A stretch of DNA of 64,000 nucleotides from Gracilimonas sp. (GTDB taxonomy: Bacteria > Bacteroidota > Rhodothermia > Balneolales > Balneolaceae). The translations under genes and the position numbers were made by a program. This document shows, piece by piece, positions 25,122 through 34,170 of the stretch. The stretch lies in contig JAKURD010000010.1 in NCBI GenBank assembly GCA_022450045.1, forward strand, positions 1 to 64,000. The letters run 5' to 3'. The notes below the pieces were generated by a model, which worked only from the letters and a program-made list of their open reading frames with translations, was not told the origin of the DNA and did no database searches. Within the stretch, counting starts at the first letter, position 1. Each line of letters starts with the position of its first letter.

Positions 25122-26294
25122 ATGGCTTTTTTTATCAAACGTGGTAGGGTTTATTATGTGAATTTTTACTCAGAGGAATTGGGTAAAAAGAATGTTCGGA
25201 AATCATTGGGCACTCGTCATAAAGATATCGCTCAAAAAATGGTAACCGAACTCGAAAAATTGGAATCGTTAGGCAAGATCAATCCCTTTTCCAAAGGATT
25301 CAATCCTAAGAAGGTTTTGCAAAGGAATACCAATGATGAAACCACTGATTGCAACTCGGTTAGTGAATCCATCGAATTATTCTACAAATCAAAAAGCCAC
25401 CTCTCTCCAGCAACCATTGGAGCCTACCAGCGAGCTTTAGATCATTTTGTGGAATTAAATGAGTTATCCGATGTACACCCGACCAATGTGCTAAGCTGCC
25501 ATTTCGAGAATGTGATTTTCAAAAAAGGTATCACCTCTGCTACACGGCATTACTATTTCAGGCATTTTCGATCATGGTGGAAGTTTCTTTTGAAAAAAAA
25601 CATTGTGGAGAAGGACTACTTCCCGATGCTGAAAGAAAATTTACCAAGAATTAGAGAAAATACCCGGCCTAAAATGATTTCTGAGGAAGAACTTGGAATT
25701 CTTTTTAAGAAATTTGATAAAGAATTAGCCCGGAAGAAAGACTTGCCTGAATTTGATCCTGATAAAGTTCAGTACTGGTTTAAGCCCATTGTAGCATTAT
25801 ACTTTTATGGTGGACTCCGAAAACATGAAGCAGCTTATGATCCAGAGCTTTCCTATTCCGGCCTGAAGGGTGAAAACCTGATCTATGAGGATGGTGAGCT
25901 AAGCTACATTTCATTGCCTCCTACCAAAGGCCGAAAAGAACACCTAATTCCGATCATTAATGAGTTAAAGGAGGAATTGGATAACTATTTAGAAGTTCGT
26001 GGAAAAATACGTTTAAGTGATTATGTGTTCATTTATACCGGTGGAAATACAAAAGGCCAACCCGTTCGTGGAATGCGAGTGTACCGTGAGTTTAAACGCT
26101 ATTGCAAAGAAGCAGGCATTCCTACCACCCGAACATTACATGGCATGAGACACCAAGCAGTTACTACCTGGATAGAAAAAGGATTTCATACGGCTGAAGC
26201 AAGCTATATGGCGGGGCATTCAAGCCAGAAAGTGACGGAGAAATACACTCACCTGACGGTAAAGCGGTTAAAAGACAAAATGGACTTAATTTGA
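25122..26294 (+). CDS. tyrosine recombinase (integrase)
   Basis: This 390-residue site-specific recombinase has an N-terminal arm-binding region (RGRVYYVNFYSEELGKK), a SAM-like core-binding domain (about residues 85-180), and the catalytic domain. The active-site set is complete: Arg in YFYGGLRKHEA, Lys in PPTKGRKEH, His-x-x-Arg in LHGMRHQAV, His in MAGHSSQKV, and nucleophile Tyr in EKYTHL. The gene points away from the tRNA. This is the standard layout of a genomic island integrated at a tRNA 3' end. Confidence 0.93.
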   Translation: MAFFIKRGRVYYVNFYSEELGKKNVRKSLGTRHKDIAQKMVTELEKLESLGKINPFSKGFNPKKVLQRNTNDETTDCNSVSESIELFYKSKSHLSPATIGAYQRALDHFVELNELSDVHPTNVLSCHFENVIFKKGITSATRHYYFRHFRSWWKFLLKKNIVEKDYFPMLKENLPRIRENTRPKMISEEELGILFKKFDKELARKKDLPEFDPDKVQYWFKPIVALYFYGGLRKHEAAYDPELSYSGLKGENLIYEDGELSYISLPPTKGRKEHLIPIINELKEELDNYLEVRGKIRLSDYVFIYTGGNTKGQPVRGMRVYREFKRYCKEAGIPTTRTLHGMRHQAVTTWIEKGFHTAEASYMAGHSSQKVTEKYTHLTVKRLKDKMDLI

Positions 26295-26338
26295 CCCAGA
26301 GTAGATTCTATTTGTTCAGATATTAGGTAATGAATTAA

Positions 26339-26920
26339 TTAGACGTGATCAATTGGTTTGCGGTGATAAAAGCTGGTTCTTTTAAATTCATGAATTGAAC
26401 AGTTTAAATTTGCTTTAATTGATTGTCTTAATTCATTTAAATTATCGAAACCCAAATTGAGAGAAAATTCATAAAGTGAACTTTTATCATAGCTAACTAA
26501 TTCTTTTAAGCGTTCAAATCTTAAAAGATCAAAATAATAATATATACTATATCCATTTATATTTTTGAAGAGCTGATCTAAAGCAGAATATTTTTTTTGA
26601 AGTTTTGATACTAAAAGTTCTTTAAGAAGTGCTTTATCCACGACTTCTTCACTAAAATAAATCCATTTGATTAGAGTAATTTTTATTTGTTCAGAAATCT
26701 TATCGTGATCTGAAGAGATAATTTTAAACCCGTAAGGTTCGATAGCTTTTTTTATTTTTTCAGGGTGTGGATGTGGTAACTTATTAACCTTGACCGCAGC
26801 TTTATCCCAGTCTATACTTTCTACTAATATATCTTCCTGCTTAAAAATATTTCTTATCATTAATAAGCAACTTGGACAAACCATGTTTTTTATGTAAATA
26901 ATTGTGGCAGTCTTATTCAT
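26339..26920 (-). CDS. HMA-AraC fusion, metal-responsive regulator
   Basis: This 193-residue protein has two parts. Residues about 5-68 form a heavy-metal-associated domain with the copper-type motif MVCPSC and the following beta/alpha pattern (VESIDWDKAAVKV). Residues about 110-185 match an AraC-type double helix-turn-helix (LLRFERLKELVSYDKSSL, then YEFSLNLGFDNLNELRQS). The domain order makes it a candidate one-component Cu(I)/soft-metal sensor. It sits between the island integrase and the cus genes, with a shared promoter box 45-63 bp upstream of its start. Domain identification is by eye; metal response is inferred. Confidence 0.75.
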   Translation of the reverse strand: MNKTATIIYIKNMVCPSCLLMIRNIFKQEDILVESIDWDKAAVKVNKLPHPHPEKIKKAIEPYGFKIISSDHDKISEQIKITLIKWIYFSEEVVDKALLKELLVSKLQKKYSALDQLFKNINGYSIYYYFDLLRFERLKELVSYDKSSLYEFSLNLGFDNLNELRQSIKANLNCSIHEFKRTSFYHRKPIDHV

Positions 26921-26964
26921 AATTACACCATAAGATTATCGCTCAAATGAATATAAAGGCAGGA

Positions 26965-26983
26965 GCTTAAATCAGGCTTAAAT
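26965..26983. promoter_or_regulatory. 11-bp direct-repeat box, site 1
   Basis: GCTTAAAT at 26965 and GCTTAAAT at 26976 are exactly 11 bp apart, 45 bp upstream of the HMA-AraC start. The same arrangement recurs at 34700, 48131 and 54159 in front of other metal genes. It looks like a tandem site for an OmpR/PhoB-type regulator. Confidence 0.55.
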
Positions 26984-27024
26984 TACCATTAATAGGTTTT
27001 GTCTATCAAAACTCACCTTATAAA

Positions 27025-27085
27025 GCATTTACCGGTTAGAAGCACCGCACAAAGAATTTCATTTTTTTTAACCGGTAAATGCGTT
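27025..27085. repeat. 14-bp perfect inverted repeat
   Basis: GCATTTACCGGTTA (27025-27038) and TAACCGGTAAATGC (27069-27082) are perfect inverted copies around a 30-bp spacer, just past the last gene of the cus operon. The right arm with its flank (27070-27085) recurs at 60-75 with one mismatch. It could be a transcript-end structure, a regulator site, or a recombination scar. Confidence 0.5.
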
Positions 27086-27090
27086 TTTAA

Positions 27091-27582
27091 TTAATGGGTC
27101 GCATATAAAACTGAGTTGCCTTCTTTATCGAAAAGTCTGACCTCGTATGAATCATTTGTTTTTATGTCCATCCCTGGAGAGGCTGCCGGCATACCGGGTG
27201 CGGCAAGGCCTACAGCATCAGGCCGTTCTTTAAGCATTCTATTGATATCTTCTACAGGCACATGGCCCTCAACAACATAGTCATCGATAAAAGCAGTATG
27301 GCAAGATGCCAGATTTAAAGGAACATTATTGGTTTCTTTAATCGATATCATCTCACTTGAAACGTTCACTGATACTGGATAACCCTGTTTTCTAAGATAA
27401 CTTGCCCATCTATCACAACAAGTACATTGTGGATTTTTGTACATAACTACTTCAGGAAGATCCAAATTAATAGATTCAGATATCCGATTAGACTTTTGGG
27501 CAAAAGCCCAGACTACGACACCAGAAAAGATGATAATGCTTAGATACAAAATTGTTTTTTTATAATTCTTCATGAGTCTCAA
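27091..27582 (-). CDS. DUF411 family exported metal-binding protein
   Basis: This 163-residue protein has an N-terminal membrane or signal segment (TILYLSIIIFSGVVVWAFA). The DUF411 core follows: VVMYKNPQCTCCDRWASYL with the Cys-x-Cys-Cys site, LASCHTAFIDDYVVEGHVP, and GLAAPGMPAASPGM. DUF411 proteins are common in copper resistance clusters and are thought to bind metal in the periplasm. It is last in the minus-strand cus gene row, 8 bp after the PII-like gene. ATG four codons in is an alternative start. Confidence 0.88.
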   Translation of the reverse strand: MRLMKNYKKTILYLSIIIFSGVVVWAFAQKSNRISESINLDLPEVVMYKNPQCTCCDRWASYLRKQGYPVSVNVSSEMISIKETNNVPLNLASCHTAFIDDYVVEGHVPVEDINRMLKERPDAVGLAAPGMPAASPGMDIKTNDSYEVRLFDKEGNSVLYATH

Positions 27583-27590
27583 AATTTTTA

Positions 27591-27968
27591 TTAGGAGGAG
27601 GGGTTACGTCGTTCATGTTGTAAGAAATCACTACCTGAGGTTCCAGTCCTAATGTGAACTGATTTATGAACTGGGGAGACATAAATAATTCCATCACCTG
27701 GCTGTCCACTCCGAGCTTTATTTCGAATGATTTCTACTACCCGCTCGGTGTCTTTTTCGCTACATACCACCACGAGTTTAACAATGTTGGTAAATCGTCC
27801 CGCAATTCTGACTGAAAGCTGCGCTTTTTCTGGGTCCGACATACGCCCCAGTCCCATTACATCGATAAGTGTCATGCAGCAGAAGCCTTGCGCTTCCAGT
27901 CCGTCAATGACCTCTTCTGCTTTTCGTTTGCGAATAAATGCTTTGATTTCATTCATAATTTTCACCAT
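27591..27968 (-). CDS. PII-like signalling protein in metal cluster
   Basis: This 125-residue protein matches the PII (GlnB) ferredoxin-like fold: IKAFIRKRKAEEVIDGLEAQG at the N-terminus, TNIVKLVVVCSEKDTERVVEIIRNKA in the middle, and the B/C-loop GQPGDGIIYVSPVHKSVHIRTG. ATG 27956 is probably the true start. The T-loop region is altered (SDPEKAQLSVRIAGRF), with no standard uridylylation Tyr visible. PII-like proteins are found next to CzcA/CusA pumps in several phyla, so a metal-linked role is likelier than nitrogen control; this is inferred. It lies between cusA and the DUF411 gene. Confidence 0.82.
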   Translation of the reverse strand: MVKIMNEIKAFIRKRKAEEVIDGLEAQGFCCMTLIDVMGLGRMSDPEKAQLSVRIAGRFTNIVKLVVVCSEKDTERVVEIIRNKARSGQPGDGIIYVSPVHKSVHIRTGTSGSDFLQHERRNPSS

Positions 27969-28017
27969 ATATTGAGATAAGCGGATTCCTTAATTTGGGG
28001 AACCCGCTGTTTGTTAG

Positions 28018-31000
28018 TTAGTTGGTTAATTGTTGATCTTCACTGGTTGTTTTTACCAGTCGTTTTACTTCTCGGCTCTTCCAGAGGTAGTAGATGACAG
28101 GTATAACAACAAGGCTAAGTATCGTTGCCGATACCATGCCTCCTACCATTGGGGCAGCAATCCGTTTCATGACAGTAGCTCCCGTTCCTGTACCCCACAT
28201 TATTGGCAGCAGACCGCCGGTGATGGCACAGACCGTCATAAAAATTGGGCGGATTCGCTGAGCTGATCCCTCAAAAATAGCCTGCTTCAAATCTTCGAGG
28301 TTCTTCATCTTGTCATTATATTTTCGACTGTTATATGCATTATCCAGATACGTAAGCATGATTACCCCGATTTCAGCAGCTACCCCGGCCAGAGCAATAG
28401 CACCAACCCCGACAGCTACACTTAGGTTGTAGTCAAGGATATACAGTAGCCAGAACGAGCCGACCAAAGAGAACGGGAGCGTTAGCAAAACGATCAAACT
28501 CTCCTGGAGATTCTTGAAGTTGAAGTAGAGTAACAGAAAGATGATCAGCAAAGTGATCGGTACTACTACTTGTAGGCGTTTTTTTGCTCGCTCCATGTAT
28601 TCATATTGCCCACTCCAGGTTAGGCTGTACCCGGAGGGCAGATCCAACCGTTCATCAACAGTTTGTCGGGCTTGGTTTACATAGTTTCCGAGATCAGAAG
28701 TAGTTAAGTCCACATAGATCCAGCTGGAATAGCGGGCATTCTCGGTTTTGATCACAGGTGCGTCTTTGCGGATCTGGAGATCGGCTACGTATTCAATGGG
28801 TATTTGAGCACCAGAAGGAGTTGAAATCAATACCCGTCCGAGATCGGTAAGGTTTTCACGAGTCTCTCGGGCATACCGTACGTTGACCGGATAGCGTTCC
28901 AACCCTTCCACGGTCTCGGTTACGTTCATGCCGCCGATTGCTGATTGGATTACGTCTTGTACATCACCGGTCGTCAGTCCATACCGTGCAGCTTCTTTAC
29001 GGTCGATATTGAAGTCCAGGTAGTTACCACCCGTGGTCTTGTCAGCAAAAACACTCAAGGTTCCGGGTACATCTCGTACTACCGAGGCTATGTCCGAACT
29101 GAGATCGGAAAGCGTTTGAAGATCTGGCCCGGTTACTTTTATACCAATCGGAGTTTTTATTCCTGTAGACAGCATATCTATTCGTGTCTTGATCGGCATC
29201 GTCCAGGCATTAGTAAGCCCCGGTATTTTGATGGCTGCATCCATCTCTTGCTTCAGCTTATCCATGGTCATACCCTCACGCCACTCATCCTCAGGTTTTA
29301 ACTGGATGATGGTTTCGAACATCGATAGTGGTGCCGGATCTGTGGAAGTTTGAGCTCGTCCTGATTTCCCAAATACTGATTCTACTTCAGGGAAAGTGGC
29401 GATAATTTTATCTGTTTGTTGCAGGAGTTCTTTTGCCTTCGTTATACTGATGCCAGGGTCGGTGGTTGGCATATAAAGCAGGTCACCCTCTTCGATTGGA
29501 GGCATAAATTCCGAACCGAGACGTTGCAATGGCACTATAGATATGGCAAGTATTGCAATAGAGGCTATGATGGTGGTCCACTTAAAGCGCAAAGCCAAAT
29601 TTATTATTGGTTTGTAAATCCATATTAAAAACCGGTTAACGGGATTTTTATGTTCGGGTTGAATTTTACCACGGATCAGATATCCCATTAATACTGGTAC
29701 CAGCGTTACCGATAGCAGGGCAGCAGCAGCCATCGCATACGTTTTTGTAAAAGCAAGTGGTTTAAAAAGGCGGCCTTCCTGCCCCTGCAATGCAAAGATC
29801 GGCAGAAACGAAACTGTAATAATCAGTAAGGAAAAGAACAGGGCCGGCCCCACTTCTTTGGAAGCATCAATAATAATCCGCCAGTGATCCTTCTTTCCCC
29901 GATCTTTTTCCAGGTGTTTATGGGCATTTTCTACCATCACTATGGCGGCATCCACCATAGCCCCGATAGCAATGGCAATTCCACTAAGCGACATGATATT
30001 GGCATTGATACCCTGAAAATACATCACCATGAAGGCAGCTAAAATACCGATGGGCAAGCTGATAATAGCCACTAATGAACTCCTGAAATGTAATAGGAAT
30101 ATCAACACAATGATGGCAACGACGATGCTTTCCTCCAGAAGTTTATGCTCCAGAAATTCAATAGCACGTTTAATTAGACTGGAGCGATCATAAGCCGTTT
30201 TAATAGTGATACCTTCCGGAAGCCCGCTTTCAAGTTCTTTCAACTTGGCCTTTACGTTGTCGATGGTTTGCAGTGCATTTTCTCCAAACCGCATGATGAC
30301 CACGCCGCCTACCGCCTCTCCTTCGCCGTTCCAGTCAGCAACTCCGCGACGCAGGTCCGGACCTATTTGAACATTAGCCACATTGCGAATAGTCACGGGA
30401 GTGCCGTTTCCGTCAGTTCCAATGGGCACATTTTCAACATCTTCGACCGTTTGAATATATCCCTTTCCGCGGACCATAAATTCGGTTTCGCTCATTTCCA
30501 CCAAGCGGCCACCTACGTCGTTGTTACTACGTTTGATAGCCATTTTTACTTTCGACAGCGGGATATCATAAGCAAGCAGTTTATTCGGGTCTATCTCAAC
30601 CTGATATTGTTTGACATGGCCGCCGATGCTGGCTACCTCAGCTACCCCGTCCACACTGAGTAGTTCGTACTTCAGGAACCAGTCCTGAATGGAGCGCAAT
30701 TGCTGGAGATCGTACTGGTCTCCACCATCGAGCACGTACTCGTAAACCCAGCCTACACCGGTCGCATCCGGTCCAAGGGTGGGCGTAACCCCTTCCGGCA
30801 GGCTACTCCCCGCAGTATTAAGGTATTCCAGAACCCGGCTTCGGGCCCAATACATGTCGGTATCATCCTCAAAAATGATATAGATAAATGAAAGTCCAAA
30901 AAATGAATAGCCACGGACCACTTTAGATTTGGGTACCGACATCATAGTAGTGGTTAGCGGATAGGTGACCTGATCCTCAACAACCTGAGGAGCCTGACCG

Positions 31001-31161
31001 GGATATTTGGTGAAAACAATGACCTGTACATCACTGAGATCCGGAATGGCGTCCACGGGTGTTTGATACATCACATAGGTACCACCCGCCAGTATTAGGA
31101 TACTGGCAATGATCACCATAAAGCGGTTATTTACAGATAGTTCAATTATTTTCTGTAGCAT
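28018..31161 (-). CDS. cusA: RND heavy-metal efflux pump, inner-membrane subunit
   Basis: This 1047-residue HME-RND transporter uses the proton gradient to drive Cu(I)/Ag(I)-type metal ions out of the cell. Features are TM1 after IIELSVNNRFMVIIASILIL, VDAIPDLSDVQVIVFTKYPGQAPQ (HME hallmark), the TM4 charged relay GAMVDAAIVMVENAHKHLE, LQRLGSEFMPPIEEGDLLYMP, and the second transmembrane block GVGAIALAGVAAEIGVIMLTY. The length equals the family norm. Order on the transcript is cusC-cusB-cusA-PII-DUF411. The copper/silver rather than Co/Zn/Cd branch is inferred from the Met-rich partner CusB and the neighbouring cop genes. Confidence 0.93.
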   Translation of the reverse strand: MLQKIIELSVNNRFMVIIASILILAGGTYVMYQTPVDAIPDLSDVQVIVFTKYPGQAPQVVEDQVTYPLTTTMMSVPKSKVVRGYSFFGLSFIYIIFEDDTDMYWARSRVLEYLNTAGSSLPEGVTPTLGPDATGVGWVYEYVLDGGDQYDLQQLRSIQDWFLKYELLSVDGVAEVASIGGHVKQYQVEIDPNKLLAYDIPLSKVKMAIKRSNNDVGGRLVEMSETEFMVRGKGYIQTVEDVENVPIGTDGNGTPVTIRNVANVQIGPDLRRGVADWNGEGEAVGGVVIMRFGENALQTIDNVKAKLKELESGLPEGITIKTAYDRSSLIKRAIEFLEHKLLEESIVVAIIVLIFLLHFRSSLVAIISLPIGILAAFMVMYFQGINANIMSLSGIAIAIGAMVDAAIVMVENAHKHLEKDRGKKDHWRIIIDASKEVGPALFFSLLIITVSFLPIFALQGQEGRLFKPLAFTKTYAMAAAALLSVTLVPVLMGYLIRGKIQPEHKNPVNRFLIWIYKPIINLALRFKWTTIIASIAILAISIVPLQRLGSEFMPPIEEGDLLYMPTTDPGISITKAKELLQQTDKIIATFPEVESVFGKSGRAQTSTDPAPLSMFETIIQLKPEDEWREGMTMDKLKQEMDAAIKIPGLTNAWTMPIKTRIDMLSTGIKTPIGIKVTGPDLQTLSDLSSDIASVVRDVPGTLSVFADKTTGGNYLDFNIDRKEAARYGLTTGDVQDVIQSAIGGMNVTETVEGLERYPVNVRYARETRENLTDLGRVLISTPSGAQIPIEYVADLQIRKDAPVIKTENARYSSWIYVDLTTSDLGNYVNQARQTVDERLDLPSGYSLTWSGQYEYMERAKKRLQVVVPITLLIIFLLLYFNFKNLQESLIVLLTLPFSLVGSFWLLYILDYNLSVAVGVGAIALAGVAAEIGVIMLTYLDNAYNSRKYNDKMKNLEDLKQAIFEGSAQRIRPIFMTVCAITGGLLPIMWGTGTGATVMKRIAAPMVGGMVSATILSLVVIPVIYYLWKSREVKRLVKTTSEDQQLTN

Positions 31162-31216
31162 TTCTTAATTCTCCAAAATGTTTAAAAGGGTTTGTGCTTT
31201 AATTTTGCCCATTGAT

Positions 31217-32707
31217 TCACATATTCATATTTGAATGGTCGGTAGTGTCGGTTGGCATTTCATCATGATTCATTTCCCCACCGGTCATATTCATGTCTGA
31301 ATGATCAATAGTGTTGACTGGTGTCTCATCGTGGTTCATATCGCCACCGGTCATGTCCATATTCTCCATATCAGAGGTATCTTGCTTTTGCTGTAGCATT
31401 TTTTGAATCGCTTCTTGCAACCTGCTTTCACTATCGAAAAGGAACTGAGCAGAAGTAACAATCTCTTCACCCGGTTTGACGCCTTCCAATATCTCAATTT
31501 CATTGTTTCGTTCACCGCCTTCCATACCCAAGGTTACTTCGCGAGGCTCAAACGCCCCGTCTCCCTTGGCAACAAAAACGATATTACGTTCCCCGGTTCT
31601 GATGATAGCCTCATTCGGAATAATGGTTACGTTACGCTTAGGACGCGTTTGGATGCGTACATTAGCAAACATCCCTGGCTTTAGCTCCTGGTTAGGATTG
31701 GGAAACTCCAGCCGCACCTGTACAGTTCGCGTTTTTTGATCCAGGCTCGGATATACGTAGGCAACTGTTCCTTGGTAGGTTTTACCCGGCTGGTAGGAAA
31801 GTTCCATTTGCGCAGATTGTCCCTCCTCAATCCAGGGTACCTCATAGTCATACACGCTCGTTTGTACCCAAATGGTTGATAGATCTACTATTTTGTACGC
31901 AGGTGTACCTGCTTTTATATACTCACCTTCTACGGCATTTTTATGAAGCACCATTCCGGTCGCAGGCGACTTTAACGTGATGGCTTTTTTGACTTCCCCA
32001 CTTTGTTCCAATTGTTTTATCTCTGATTCAGGAATGTCCCAATATTCTAAACGTTGGCGAGTAGCCTCAAGTAAGCTACTTCCTCCTGAACGGATGGTTT
32101 CAAAACTGCTGGAGGCTACCTTATCCTTTGTTTTTAGGGCTAACAGGTATTCCCGCTGGGTGGTAACCAACTCGGGAGAATAGATACTAAACAATGGCTG
32201 CCCACGCCGGACCATTTTACCTATATAATCCACATAAAGCTGTTCTACCCATCCGGAAACTTTGGGATTAACGTTAAAAAGCTTCTGTTCATCATATTCG
32301 ATCTTCCCAACAGCGTTTACGACCGTTGATAAATCTTTTTGTTGAACCTGAGCTGTTCGTACATTCATATTTTGAACAACTACAGGGTTTATTGTTATCA
32401 TACCTTCCGAGCTGTTAGCTCCATCGGCATATACCGGAACCAGATCCATTCCCATGCTGGATTTGCCGGGTTTATCATAAATTTCAGTAGGATTCATGGG
32501 GGCCTGCCAATACAGTATTTCACGATCTCCTTGCTTCTCAGCATCAGATTCGGATTTCGGCATATTCTGCATCTCTTCCGTAGTTTGTGTAGTAGATGCT
32601 GAACTGTTAGTAGTTTGTGTCCCCAGCCAATACCCACCCAGTGAAAAGGCGACAACTGCTCCGAGGGAAAGAAGTATAGATTTGGTATTCATGATGCTTG
32701 TTCTCAT
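31217..32707 (-). CDS. cusB: membrane fusion protein of the metal efflux pump
   Basis: This 496-residue periplasmic adaptor starts with a signal or anchor (SILLSLGAVVAFSLGGYWLG), then a heavy-metal-binding box variant (ILYWQAPMNP...SMGMDLVPVY). The hairpin/lipoyl and beta-barrel parts follow (GWVEQLYVDYIGKMVRRGQPLF, KSPATGMVLHKNAVEGEYIKAG). The C-terminal 50 residues are extremely Met/His/Asp-rich (two tandem MTGG-MNHDE units), a likely metal-collecting tail. ATG 32692 is an alternative start. It couples CusC to CusA and can pass Cu(I) to the pump. Confidence 0.92.
   Translation of the reverse strand: MRTSIMNTKSILLSLGAVVAFSLGGYWLGTQTTNSSASTTQTTEEMQNMPKSESDAEKQGDREILYWQAPMNPTEIYDKPGKSSMGMDLVPVYADGANSSEGMITINPVVVQNMNVRTAQVQQKDLSTVVNAVGKIEYDEQKLFNVNPKVSGWVEQLYVDYIGKMVRRGQPLFSIYSPELVTTQREYLLALKTKDKVASSSFETIRSGGSSLLEATRQRLEYWDIPESEIKQLEQSGEVKKAITLKSPATGMVLHKNAVEGEYIKAGTPAYKIVDLSTIWVQTSVYDYEVPWIEEGQSAQMELSYQPGKTYQGTVAYVYPSLDQKTRTVQVRLEFPNPNQELKPGMFANVRIQTRPKRNVTIIPNEAIIRTGERNIVFVAKGDGAFEPREVTLGMEGGERNNEIEILEGVKPGEEIVTSAQFLFDSESRLQEAIQKMLQQKQDTSDMENMDMTGGDMNHDETPVNTIDHSDMNMTGGEMNHDEMPTDTTDHSNMNM
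31229..31360 (-). repeat. tandem 66-bp repeat in cusB 3' end
   Basis: Two adjacent 66-bp units (31360-31295 and 31294-31229) each encode a 22-residue block of the form M-x-M-TGG-x-MNHDE...DHS, followed by a partial third start (MNM). The in-frame duplication adds metal-binding Met and His residues. Such tracts can change copy number by slippage. Confidence 0.8.
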
Positions 32708-32728
32708 TGTTTAAATTTTGAAAATGGT

Positions 32729-34009
32729 TTAAAACTCAGTGCCGATAAGTGCTTCTATTTCTGCCATAGATTTGTGGTAATCAGCTAAAAAACGATGGTA
32801 ATCCAGACGAAACTGGAATAGTGTCAGTTCGCTATCGAGTAGAGACAGAAAGTCTACCTTATCATTCTGATATCCGGCTATTGATGATTCAAGGGATTCT
32901 TCGGCCTGAGGAATAATCCCAGTTTTGTACAATTCTAATAGTCTCTGGTTTTTTTCAAGATCAGTCAGCGACTGTTGAAGCTTTTGTTCAATGGTGTTTG
33001 CTATATTTTGATAGCCATACTCCATGGAAGATTGTTGAATTCGGGTCTCTTGCACCTTTTTATCCTGTTTCTTATTGAAATAGAGAGGGATTTTGACATT
33101 GAACATAGCCGAGACAAAATCATAGCCCGGCATTCCGTTTTGCAGTTCATTTCGTTGGGTATAAGCTACACCAACTGAAAAGTCCGGATATCGGTCTTTT
33201 AGTGCTAAATCTACCTTCTGTCCGCTTTGTTTAATGGCTGTTTTCCATGCTGCAAGTACCGGGCTGGTACTGTCGGCTCGCTGTATGAGCATCTGTAGTT
33301 TGGTAGTCCAGGTTTCCGGTTCAAGTGCAACCGACTTTCCAAGTGGTGTATCTGCGGGCTCGTTTAAAAGGGTATTAATGCGGGCCTGAACAGCTTCACG
33401 CTGCTGGATAAGCTTGAGTTCTTGATCAATCATTTTTGAAAGAGCTACTTGTGCTCGCAGTACATCCGGTTGAGTCCCTTTGCCCACACCATACCGTGTT
33501 TCAGCAATTTCTACGAATTCTTTGAGCAGCTCTTGGTTGCTTGCTACCGTTGCAAGAGCTTGATCTATGTAGTATAGATCGTAAAAAGCTTGTTTTGTTC
33601 TTTTTATAAGCTGATTCTTGAGTTCTCGATACCGGTGCAAGACTATCCCTGACTCACTTCTTGCAATATCACCCTTCAGGCTAAGTTTGCCCGGAAAAGG
33701 AAATGGTTGCATTAATGAGATCTGTTTTCCGGTCATTGGCTCCTGGTCGAGAGCAAAACTGTTGACCGGCAGGTTCATGATATTTAAACCGAGTATCGGG
33801 TCGGGTAATGCCTCTTGTGGAGAAATTCGGGTTTTACTTGCTTCCCATTCCTGAAAAGAAGATTTCAGTTCGGGATTTTGAGTTAGTACTGTCTGAACAA
33901 GTGAATCTAAAACTAATGTTGAATTAGTTGTTTGAGCCATTCCTGTTGCGGTTACTAAAAGCCACAGTAAGAGCGTTATGCCAAGCTCTCGTAATACTTG
34001 GTGTTTCAT
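32729..34009 (-). CDS. cusC: TolC-family outer-membrane channel of the metal pump
   Basis: This 426-residue outer-membrane factor has a signal peptide (LLLWLLVTATGMAQ). The paired helical repeats of TolC-like proteins follow: LDSLVQTVLTQNPELKSSFQEWEASK, SLMQPFPFPGKLSLKGDIA, FYDLYYIDQALATVASNQ, and the second half VDLALKDRYPDFSVGVAYTQRN. It lies 21 bp before cusB on the transcript. Upstream (34069-34085) is a short CCGGCAA/TTGCCGG palindrome. Confidence 0.92.
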   Translation of the reverse strand: MKHQVLRELGITLLLWLLVTATGMAQTTNSTLVLDSLVQTVLTQNPELKSSFQEWEASKTRISPQEALPDPILGLNIMNLPVNSFALDQEPMTGKQISLMQPFPFPGKLSLKGDIARSESGIVLHRYRELKNQLIKRTKQAFYDLYYIDQALATVASNQELLKEFVEIAETRYGVGKGTQPDVLRAQVALSKMIDQELKLIQQREAVQARINTLLNEPADTPLGKSVALEPETWTTKLQMLIQRADSTSPVLAAWKTAIKQSGQKVDLALKDRYPDFSVGVAYTQRNELQNGMPGYDFVSAMFNVKIPLYFNKKQDKKVQETRIQQSSMEYGYQNIANTIEQKLQQSLTDLEKNQRLLELYKTGIIPQAEESLESSIAGYQNDKVDFLSLLDSELTLFQFRLDYHRFLADYHKSMAEIEALIGTEF

Positions 34010-34170
34010 AGATTATACCTTTAAAGTTCAATCAATTTGTGAAAATGAGGGCTGTTTATTTAAAATATCCGGCAACAATTGCCGGGTGTATTGGAATTGC
34101 GAACTCTTTTCAGGAAGCTATACTAAAAAATGGGTATAGAAGGCTGAGCACGCAGAAAAGGGAGGATGGG

